Assembly (NCBI GenBank): GCA_963806335.1
Contig: CAWDXO010000014.1
Location: 62,001 to 126,000, forward strand
Origin: Palsa-504 sp963806335
GTDB taxonomy: Bacteria > Actinomycetota > Actinomycetes > Streptosporangiales > Streptosporangiaceae
DNA: 64,000 nt
Direction of reading: 5' to 3'
The position numbers were made by a program, and so were the translations under genes. The notes under the pieces are model-generated. The model saw only the letters and a list, made by a program, of their open reading frames with translations. It had not been told where the DNA came from and made no database searches. How positions within the stretch are numbered: position 1 is the stretch's first letter; each line of letters starts with the position of its first letter. Of the stretch, positions 57,345 through 64,000 are shown one piece after another.

Positions 57345-58064
57345 CTAGCCGGCCGTGGCCCGGCTGGCGGGGCCTGCCGGCGAAGCGACGGCCAGGGAGC
57401 CGGGCGCCAGCGAGGTCCTGGCTCGGGGGACCAGGGCCGGCAGGTCGGAGGGGGCCGGGACGGGCAGGTGTACCCGGCCGCGCCGCCGCCGCTCGCCCAC
57501 CCTGACCTGCACGCGCTGCTGGTAGGGGCCGCCGTCGACGTATCCCTGCCGGACGATCCCGGCCCAGATCTCTTCCGAGACCACGAGTACCAGCGGTGCC
57601 TCCGGAGCATCCCGCAGCACCCGCTTCACCGTCGGCGCTTCTAGCAGCCGGAACGCGACATCGATGTCGTCGCCGTAGAATCCCCATCCGTCGTCGTGCA
57701 CCTCGCCGGCATGCACTACCGCGCGCAGCCGCATCCGCAGCTCGGGCTCGGCCACGGCGGCGTTGTGCTCGGCCAGCAGGGTGGTCAGGGCCGGGATCAG
57801 CCGGCCGAGCAGGACGGTCTTCGGCACGTCGTCGTACGGCCGGATCAGGATCAGCACGCCGTCGCCGCGATCGGCCAGCTCTTCCAGATGCCGGGGACCA
57901 ATCCCGGCGGTCCTGAGCGCCCGCTCCAGCAGGTCGTACAGGATGCGCCGGAGTTTGCCCTTGGCCGGATTGGTGCGCTTGGTGGATCCTTCGACGTCGA
58001 CCGCGACGATCGAGCGGTACACCGGGCCGTCGCTCACCGGGGGCACCACCGCCAGCTGGCTCAT
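57345..58064 (-). CDS. Class III nucleotidyl-cyclase-like protein
   Basis: The 239-residue protein has a cyclase-fold core: SIVAVDVEGSTKR (metal-binding Asp region), ELADRGDGVLILI and MRLRAVVHAGEVHDDGWGFYGDDIDVAFRLLEA (shown in part as AVVHAGEVHDDGWGFYG). Actinomycetes have many such small cyclase-like proteins next to TPR/NB-ARC genes; many lack activity. The ATG at 58064 has GGAGGAGGG upstream. It diverges from the FxsT-like gene and may be its partner. Confidence 0.8.
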   Translation of the reverse strand: MSQLAVVPPVSDGPVYRSIVAVDVEGSTKRTNPAKGKLRRILYDLLERALRTAGIGPRHLEELADRGDGVLILIRPYDDVPKTVLLGRLIPALTTLLAEHNAAVAEPELRMRLRAVVHAGEVHDDGWGFYGDDIDVAFRLLEAPTVKRVLRDAPEAPLVLVVSEEIWAGIVRQGYVDGGPYQQRVQVRVGERRRRGRVHLPVPAPSDLPALVPRARTSLAPGSLAVASPAGPASRATAG

Positions 58065-58191
58065 CGACCCTCCTCCCGGCCGGATCGTCATCAGGTCGCT
58101 GTTTTCAGCATGACCCAGCAGGCGGACGATTACCCGCTGGTGAGCAAGCCGGGACTGCTGTGGACGGCTTTGCCTGGTTCCCGTCCGCTGC

Positions 58192-58287
58192 GTGTACGCC
58201 TGTGCGTCGGTCGCACAACGGTGTACGCCCGTGCATGGCGCGTGCGCACGGCCCGGCACGCGGGCACATATTGCGGCTGTGTACGGC
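58192..58287. repeat. GTGTACG repeats in the divergent spacer
   Basis: GTGTACGCCTGTGC (58192–58205) and GTGTACGCCCGTGC (58221–58234) differ by one base and lie 29 bases apart. A third partial copy, GTGTACGGC, is at 58279–58287, just before TTGACA (58290–58295), a possible -35 box for the FxsT-like gene. The spacing suggests a protein-binding array. Confidence 0.6.
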
Positions 58288-58331
58288 TTTTGACAAACTT
58301 GGACAGCTGTAGTCATGGGGAGGACCAAACG

Positions 58332-61235
58332 GTGACGGCCATCAACCGCAACGTGACCCCGCCCGGCCCGATCACCGAGCTTTACGACCGGCTCGACGAA
58401 CTGCATCTCAAGGCGGGAAGGCCGTCCATGCGGGAGATCGCCACCCGAGCGGGGCGCGGCCGGATCAGTTCTTCGACCGTGCACAACGTGTTCGCGTTCC
58501 GCAATTCGCGGGTACCCCGGTGGTCTTTCCTGGAAGAAATAATCAAGGCTCTGGCCGGGGATACCGCGGTGTTCCTGGCCCTGTGGCAAGCGGCCTGGCA
58601 GGCGGAAAACAACATCGTGACGCCGCGGGTCAGTGCGCCCGAGACCATGGCGCCGAACCCGGGCGTCGCCGGGCGGGCCCGGCCCGCGACGCCGGGCTCC
58701 TACCCGGAGATCTGGTCTGCAGAGGTCCCCTCCCGTAACCTGAACTTCACCGGCCGCGCGACGGAACTGGAGACGCTGCGGGCCAACCTCATCTTCCGCG
58801 GACGGCCTATCCCTCCGGCCCAGGTCATCTCGGGGATGGGCGGCGTCGGCAAGACCGAGATCGCCACTGAGTACATTCACGTGCACCGGGACAAGTACGA
58901 CATCGTCTGGTGGATCCGGGCCGAACATCACGACCGGATCCGGGACGCGCTGGTCAGACTCGGAGAGCGGCTGGAATTGCGCCTAGCCACGTCGGGTGGT
59001 GGCCGGGACCGGGCCATCGCGGCGGTGCTGGAAGCGCTGGAATCGGGGGTCCGGCCGCACTGGCTGCTGGTCTACGACAACGTGGCAGAGCCGCTGGACC
59101 TGCAGCGGTACCTGCCGGCGTGCCCGCCGGGCGGACACGTCATCATCACCTCGCGGCTGAAGACCTGGCCCGGCTACATCGAGGCGGACAGCATCGAGGT
59201 CTCGCCTTTCACCGAAGAGGAGGCCGTCAGCTTCCTGCGCCGCCGGGTGCCCGCCCTCGCCGCGGACCGGACCTTGCGCGAGAAGGAAGACGAGCAGCGG
59301 AATCACGAGGCTGGACGCCTGGCGACCGCCCTCGGTCACCTGCCCATCGCCATCGAGCACGCGGCGGCCTACCTCACCGAGACCGGCCAGAGCGTCGGTG
59401 ACTACCTCGGCCAGTTCGACCAGAACGCGCACCGGCTGCTCAGCGAGCAGCTTCCCGAGCTGCCGGAGGCCGTGTCGCACACCTGGACGATGTCCACCGC
59501 GCTGCTCACTCCCGATGCGGAGCACCTGTTCAACCTGTGCGCGTTCTTCTCCCCGGAGCCGATCGCGGGTGAGCTGCTGCTGGAGAACGCCCACGCGGTC
59601 AGCGATCCGCCCGGGCTGCGCGAGTTCCTGTCCTCCTCGCCCCGGTTCCGCGCCGCGGCAAGTCAGATGCACCGGCTGTCCCTGGTCAAGGTGGACGGGG
59701 CCCGTGACCAGATCCAGATGCACCGGGTGGTCCAGGCGGTGACGAGGGGCCAGCTGCGGCAGCGCCAGCACGACAGTTTCCTGGCGTACCGGGCCGCCGC
59801 GGATACCCTGCTGGCCGAGTCGAACCCGGGTAACCCCGACCGGGCCGCCAACGACGCGGTCTACGATCTGTCGCTGCAGCACATCGAGTCCGATCACAGC
59901 TTCGTGCACACCAGCAATCCGGGGCTGCGCCGCCTCATCATCGACCAGGTGCGAAGGCTGCACCTGCGCGGCAGCCACGCCGAGGCGACCAGGTTCGGGC
60001 AGGAGGCTCTCCAGGTATGGCGGGAGCAGCTTGGCCCGGAGGACCTTGAGGTGCTGACCATGGCGGTGGAAGTGGCGATCGCCATGCGGTCGGACGCCCA
60101 CGCTGCCGATGCCCGCGATCTCATCCTGAGCACGCTCAGGGTGCTCAGGGAGCACCACGGCGAAAACCACGAGGTAACCCTGCTGTGCGCCAACACCTAC
60201 GGGGCCGATCTGCGCAGCCGGGGGCAGCTCGCCGAGGCGCTGGATCTTGACCTCAGCCTGCTACCCCGGTTCGAGCGGGCCTTCGGCTCCGATCACCACC
60301 GGACGCTCAATGTCCGCAACAACATAGCCGCCGACTACCGCCGGCTGGGCCGCCACCAGGACGCCTTGGACCAGGACCGGAAGACCCTGCGCGATCGCCG
60401 TCGTATCTTCGGTCCCGACGACCCCATTACCCTGACCTCGCTGGACGCGGTGGCTCGCGACCTACGCGACCTGGGCCACTACCAGGAGTCGCTGGATACC
60501 GCGCGCAAGGTGGTGGAGGGGTTCGCCGCGAGGCGCGGGCCGGAGAACCTCGACTGGCTCAACGCGCGCAAGAGCTTCGCGGCGGCGCTGCGCAAGGCCG
60601 GCTACCACTGGGAAGCCCTGCAGGAGAGCGAGGACGTCGTCCAGCGCTACCGGGGTTACCTCGGCCTGGACCACACCTACACGCTCCGGGCCGCCGTCAA
60701 CCTGATCAACGACCGGCGGGCGGTAGGCGAACTCGCCCGGGCCGGGGAACTGGGCCGGGAGGTCCTGGGCCGGTGCCAGGCGGTCGGCTCCCCGACCGAC
60801 CTGGCCTACGCGACGCTGGTCAGCCTGGCGTCCGTGCTGCGCGCGGCGGGCGAGCCCGAGGAGGCGCTGCGGTACGACCGGCAGGCCCGGGACGGACTCA
60901 TCAATGCCTACGGAGACGAGCACCCGTTCACCCTGGAGGCGACCATCAACTACGCGTCCGACCTGGCCGCCTGGGGTGATCTCGCCGCCGCGATCCGGGC
61001 CGGGCAGGAGACGCTGGCCAGGTGCCGCGGCTCGCTGGGCGAGAACCACCCGGTCACCCTGATGGCCGCGACCAACCTGGCCCTTGACGAGCTGGCCTCG
61101 GGGAACGAGGCAGCGGCCGAGGAGATGCTCACCGACGCGCTGCGCCGTTACACGGACATGCTGACCACGGAGCATCCCGAGGCCCGCGCGGCCCTGGCCC
61201 GGAACCGGCTCACCGCGGAGATAGAACCGTACTGA
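58332..61235 (+). CDS. fxsT: STAND/TPR protein of an FxSxx-COOH system (FxsT-like)
   Basis: The 967-residue protein starts with an HTH-like region (PSMREIATRAGRGRISSSTV, about residues 32–75). An NB-ARC-type ATPase domain follows, with Walker A ISGMGGVGKT (about 166–175), Walker B HWLLVYDNV (about 241–249) and HVIITSR. The C-terminal half is a TPR array with repeated patterns such as RTLNVRNNIAADYRRLGRHQ. This is the make-up of the TPR protein of FxSxx-COOH peptide systems. The GTG start has GGGGAGGA upstream. It converges on the radical SAM gene with a 26-base overlap. The role is inferred. Confidence 0.85.
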   Translation: MTAINRNVTPPGPITELYDRLDELHLKAGRPSMREIATRAGRGRISSSTVHNVFAFRNSRVPRWSFLEEIIKALAGDTAVFLALWQAAWQAENNIVTPRVSAPETMAPNPGVAGRARPATPGSYPEIWSAEVPSRNLNFTGRATELETLRANLIFRGRPIPPAQVISGMGGVGKTEIATEYIHVHRDKYDIVWWIRAEHHDRIRDALVRLGERLELRLATSGGGRDRAIAAVLEALESGVRPHWLLVYDNVAEPLDLQRYLPACPPGGHVIITSRLKTWPGYIEADSIEVSPFTEEEAVSFLRRRVPALAADRTLREKEDEQRNHEAGRLATALGHLPIAIEHAAAYLTETGQSVGDYLGQFDQNAHRLLSEQLPELPEAVSHTWTMSTALLTPDAEHLFNLCAFFSPEPIAGELLLENAHAVSDPPGLREFLSSSPRFRAAASQMHRLSLVKVDGARDQIQMHRVVQAVTRGQLRQRQHDSFLAYRAAADTLLAESNPGNPDRAANDAVYDLSLQHIESDHSFVHTSNPGLRRLIIDQVRRLHLRGSHAEATRFGQEALQVWREQLGPEDLEVLTMAVEVAIAMRSDAHAADARDLILSTLRVLREHHGENHEVTLLCANTYGADLRSRGQLAEALDLDLSLLPRFERAFGSDHHRTLNVRNNIAADYRRLGRHQDALDQDRKTLRDRRRIFGPDDPITLTSLDAVARDLRDLGHYQESLDTARKVVEGFAARRGPENLDWLNARKSFAAALRKAGYHWEALQESEDVVQRYRGYLGLDHTYTLRAAVNLINDRRAVGELARAGELGREVLGRCQAVGSPTDLAYATLVSLASVLRAAGEPEEALRYDRQARDGLINAYGDEHPFTLEATINYASDLAAWGDLAAAIRAGQETLARCRGSLGENHPVTLMAATNLALDELASGNEAAAEEMLTDALRRYTDMLTTEHPEARAALARNRLTAEIEPY

Positions 61236-62406
61236 GCCCGGCCACGTCGCTGAATACACGGTCGGTTACGTGGGCGATGAGCCTCGTCAGGTCGTCGCAG
61301 TACACCGACGGGTGACGGAAACCCGCCCCGCTCCGGTAGCGATGCGGATAAAGGCCGCCGCCGCAGACGCGCAGGACCGGGCAGGACCGGCACTGCCCGG
61401 GCAGCGCGTCGGCGCCGATCTGCCGGGCCACCGTCGTCGGATGATCGAGCGCCGCGTCGAAGGCGTCGGTGCTGACGTGCAATCCGGTGTCGGCCGCGCC
61501 CTCGTAGGTCGAGCTCAGCGAGTCCAGCTGCTTGATGGACCCGTCGGTGTCGACCACGATGAGCGTGCTCGGCCCCAGGCCAAGTCCCTCGACGGCGCCG
61601 GGGTTGCCCAGCACCAGCTGGATCAACTCGGAAAACAGCCGGATCCGCGTCTCCTGCTCAGGTGCGGTGTACCAGCGCTCGAACACGGCAATCAGCCAGT
61701 CGGCGTAGCCGGAGCCGGGTGGCGGGCAACTCCAGTTGGCGTGCGGGAGCAGCAGGTCCACGGCGGGCGGCCGGAACGCCAGCAGGGCCTCGTAGGTAGC
61801 GACCGGATCGTTCTGCACGTCAACCGTGCACAAGATGCCGCTGTAGATCTCGCGGAAATCGGCTGAGCCGAGCAGGCGCAGGCCGTCGGCCACATCATCG
61901 AAGCTGCTGCGGCCGCTGGGATACCGGCGGTGGCGCCCGGTGGCCTCGGCGTCGCCGTCCAGGCTGACCCCGACGCTGATGCCGAGCTCCTTCAGCGTCT
62001 GGAGCATGCGCGGGCGCAGCAGGGTGCCGTTGGTCTGGACGCCGATGTTGACCTGGGCCGGCCCGGCGGCGTGCAGCGACCGGGCTAGTCCGGTCAGCCA
62101 TTCGGTCCCGGCCAGCAGCGGCTCACCGCCGTGCAGGATCACGTCGACGCTGAGCAGATCGTGGACCCGGGCGTGCTCGCCGATGCGCTCGACGACGGTC
62201 CGGACGATCGCCGGGTCCATCCGCTTGGGCAGATTGGGCCACCCGCGGTCCGCCATCTCGTACACGTAACAGTAAGTACATGAGAGGTTGCAGCGGCTGT
62301 GGATCTTCAGGATGTACTGGCTGAAGGGCACCGGCTGGTGGCCGCGGGCCCGCATAGCCGCGATGTCGAGGTCCCGGTGCGGCCACGGAGCGGGATGCCC
62401 GGTCAC
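61210..62406 (-). CDS. fxsB: Radical SAM/SPASM peptide-modifying enzyme (FxsB-like)
   Basis: The 398-residue protein has the radical SAM motif CNLSCTYC (Cys39, Cys43, Cys46), followed by YVYEMADRGWPNLPKRM. The C-terminal SPASM-type region has CRSCPVLRVCGGG and a later Cys in HPSVYCDDL for auxiliary clusters. VILHGGEPLL and VQTNGTLL are typical of this family. FxsB enzymes form side-chain cross-links in precursor peptides ending in FxSxx. The GTG start overlaps the HExxH gene's stop, so the two are coupled. Confidence 0.92.
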   Translation of the reverse strand: MTGHPAPWPHRDLDIAAMRARGHQPVPFSQYILKIHSRCNLSCTYCYVYEMADRGWPNLPKRMDPAIVRTVVERIGEHARVHDLLSVDVILHGGEPLLAGTEWLTGLARSLHAAGPAQVNIGVQTNGTLLRPRMLQTLKELGISVGVSLDGDAEATGRHRRYPSGRSSFDDVADGLRLLGSADFREIYSGILCTVDVQNDPVATYEALLAFRPPAVDLLLPHANWSCPPPGSGYADWLIAVFERWYTAPEQETRIRLFSELIQLVLGNPGAVEGLGLGPSTLIVVDTDGSIKQLDSLSSTYEGAADTGLHVSTDAFDAALDHPTTVARQIGADALPGQCRSCPVLRVCGGGLYPHRYRSGAGFRHPSVYCDDLTRLIAHVTDRVFSDVAGLSTVLSPR

Positions 62407-64000
62407 GTGAACCAGCTCGCCAGGTCCAGCGGGTCGTTCCGGCCGGCCAGGCGGGCGTGGACTTCGAACATGAGCACCAGCCGGGTGGCGAGCGCGCTCT
62501 GGATCGGCGACGGCGGGAGCTGGTGCAGCGCGAGCGCCAGGCCGGCCCAGGCGTCCGGCTGCGGATCCGCGGAATCGGCGATCCGCGTCCGGTAGGCCGC
62601 AGTCGCGTCTTCGCTGTTCCCCTCGAGCAGGAGACGGTCGGGCTCGCTGAGCGGGAGCACCCCGTCGGCGCGTAGTTCGCGATAGCGGGCCGGCTCCAGG
62701 TAGCGCAGGTTCAGCAGCCGGCTCCGCAGGCCCGAGTCGACCTTGCGGACGTCATCCTGGACCCAGGTCCGCGCGGATCCCGGGCATGGTTCACCGCGCT
62801 GATAGGCGGCCGCGAGGCTGGCCACTTCCGCCGCGTCGGCCGCCACGTGGCGGATCTGCCAGGTGAGCCAGTGGTCCAGGGCGACTTCCGCGGCGATCTG
62901 ACTGGCCTCGCCGGGTACCGGCGCCGACATCAGCTGCTGCCCCTGGGCCTGCAGGAGTCCGGCGAACCGGACGCCGTCCGGGGTCAGGCCGCCGGCCAGG
63001 CGCAGCGTCTGCACCGCCTGGCCGATAGCCGGCCGCCAGCGGGCGAAAAGCACCTGCGCCCGCAGGATGCCATCGCGGTCGGTTTCCGCGTGCTGCTGCG
63101 CCTGCCAGAAGCGGACGATCCCGAGATGAGCGTAGACACCCTGCAGGAGGCCGCTTGCGGGCCGCGGATCCTGGCGCCACGGGGCGTACACGCGTCGCTC
63201 GCCAGGTTCAGCCAGCGGCACCAGGTCCAGTAGGCCGCACAGCTTGACGTGCTGGAACTCATGGACGAGGGTCTCGGCCAGGGTCACCTCATCCGGCGGC
63301 CAGGACGTCGCGATGGCACCGAAGGCGGCCGGGGTGGTCGCGCTGACCAGGTCGGTATCGGAGCGCGGCGTCAGCGGGACGATGACCGAGATCGTGTCGG
63401 CCATCGGCTCCGCGGCCCAGCGGTGCCGGTCCATCAGGATCTGCCACGCGGACCGCACCCGCTGGCGCCAGCCGTGCAGTTCGCCCGGCGGGACGGTGCG
63501 CATCGGCAGCGAGTAGCGGTCGAGGTACGCCTCCCCGGTCTCCAGCAGCACGGTCCAGGTCAGCCCGCCCGCGACCGACCGGATGGCCGGCGTCCCGGCC
63601 CAGCCCGGCACCGCGGTGCCGGTGCCGTCGTCTGGGACGAGGAGCTGCCAGTCGGCGGAAACCCGGTCGCCGGCGGTCACCCGCTCGCCGTCGCAGCGCA
63701 GCCGGATCCAGGGCGGCCCAGCCGCGACGAGCAGCGAACCAAGGCCCGGCAGCCGGACGCGGTCGTCCCGGACCGGGACGTCGAGCTCGACGGGGAGGCC
63801 GGCCCGGATAGCGGCCGCGGCGACCAGGCACGCGAAGTGCCCGAAGTCGGCGGTGGTCCCCTGTTCGAGGTGGATCAGGGTGTCATGGACCCACCCGCCC
63901 AGGTGGGGCAGGCCGAGCAGCCATCCGGCGGCGCCGGGCGCCGTGGCCTGGAGCCGCGCCAGCTGACCGTACCCGGCCCGGAAGGCGGCCGGCCCGGCCC
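62403..64000 (-). CDS. HExxH-type peptide beta-hydroxylase-like protein, C-terminal part
   Basis: The visible 530 or so residues belong to the HExxH family linked to FxSxx-type peptides. Members are proposed alpha-ketoglutarate/iron hydroxylases of the peptide. The motif LVHEFQHVKL lies at 63249–63263. In many FxsB proteins this domain is fused and inactivated; here it is separate and keeps both His and the Glu. The frame continues past the right edge without a convincing start (GLPHLGGWVHDTLIHLEQGT lies upstream), so the gene is 5'-incomplete. Confidence 0.82.
   Translation of the reverse strand, partial: AGPAAFRAGYGQLARLQATAPGAAGWLLGLPHLGGWVHDTLIHLEQGTTADFGHFACLVAAAAIRAGLPVELDVPVRDDRVRLPGLGSLLVAAGPPWIRLRCDGERVTAGDRVSADWQLLVPDDGTGTAVPGWAGTPAIRSVAGGLTWTVLLETGEAYLDRYSLPMRTVPPGELHGWRQRVRSAWQILMDRHRWAAEPMADTISVIVPLTPRSDTDLVSATTPAAFGAIATSWPPDEVTLAETLVHEFQHVKLCGLLDLVPLAEPGERRVYAPWRQDPRPASGLLQGVYAHLGIVRFWQAQQHAETDRDGILRAQVLFARWRPAIGQAVQTLRLAGGLTPDGVRFAGLLQAQGQQLMSAPVPGEASQIAAEVALDHWLTWQIRHVAADAAEVASLAAAYQRGEPCPGSARTWVQDDVRKVDSGLRSRLLNLRYLEPARYRELRADGVLPLSEPDRLLLEGNSEDATAAYRTRIADSADPQPDAWAGLALALHQLPPSPIQSALATRLVLMFEVHARLAGRNDPLDLASWFT

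Overview
The window is high-GC DNA from an actinomycete, and its first 10 kb is the chromosomal replication-origin region. The order is rnpA–rpmH (leftward), then dnaA, oriC, dnaN, recF, a DciA/DUF721 gene, gyrB and gyrA (rightward), followed by a DUF3566 membrane protein, tRNA-Ile and a DLW-39 small protein. This order is typical of Actinomycetota. The gnd gene often found between dnaN and recF is absent. The codon bias, GTG/TTG starts, FxSxx-type peptide genes and SPFH/RHH pair fit a filamentous or Streptosporangiales-like lineage, but I cannot name a genus from the sequence alone.

12.2–14.2 kb holds a HAD-like phosphatase, an Fpg/Nei glycosylase and tRNA-Ala. The 3' end of tRNA-Ala is repeated (46 of 47 bases) at 19226–19272. 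The 5 kb between the copies is a decayed integrative element. It has a frameshifted tyrosine integrase next to the tRNA and a metal-transport cargo: a GDT1/TMEM165-type exporter behind a yybP-ykoY manganese riboswitch with a visible terminator, two cation diffusion facilitators and a MarC protein. 19.3–38 kb is accessory DNA: a GAF–SpoIIE phosphatase, a P-type ATPase running into a vapC remnant, two PAP2 proteins (one fused to a kinase-like domain), a class V aminotransferase behind a CsoR-like operator, a HAD hydrolase, an ABC exporter, a CBS/MgtE-N plus DUF1003 pair, and several gene fragments.

38–43.5 kb carries a Ser/Thr kinase, a SAM methyltransferase, an SPFH protein with a ribbon-helix-helix partner, and an orphan DNA methyltransferase. 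The SPFH operon and the ABC exporter share an identical 18-bp palindromic promoter element in the same orientation and at nearly the same distance from the start codon.

43.5–57.3 kb is a divergent catabolic cluster around an IclR regulator. Leftward run a non-pyrrolysine MttB-family methyltransferase, PurU and SdaA. Rightward run a corrinoid protein, a pterin-binding methyltransferase, a ferredoxin/ASKHA corrinoid activator, DUF1638, a MetF-like reductase, a dimethylglycine-dehydrogenase-like flavoprotein with a GcvT domain, and EtfBA. Together they describe stepwise demethylation of a quaternary amine, probably glycine betaine, onto tetrahydrofolate, with disposal as formate and pyruvate.

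57.3–64 kb is an FxSxx-COOH-type ribosomal peptide locus: a cyclase-like protein, a STAND/TPR protein (FxsT-like), a radical SAM/SPASM enzyme (FxsB-like) and a separate HExxH peptide-hydroxylase-like protein that runs off the right edge. The precursor peptide is not visible.
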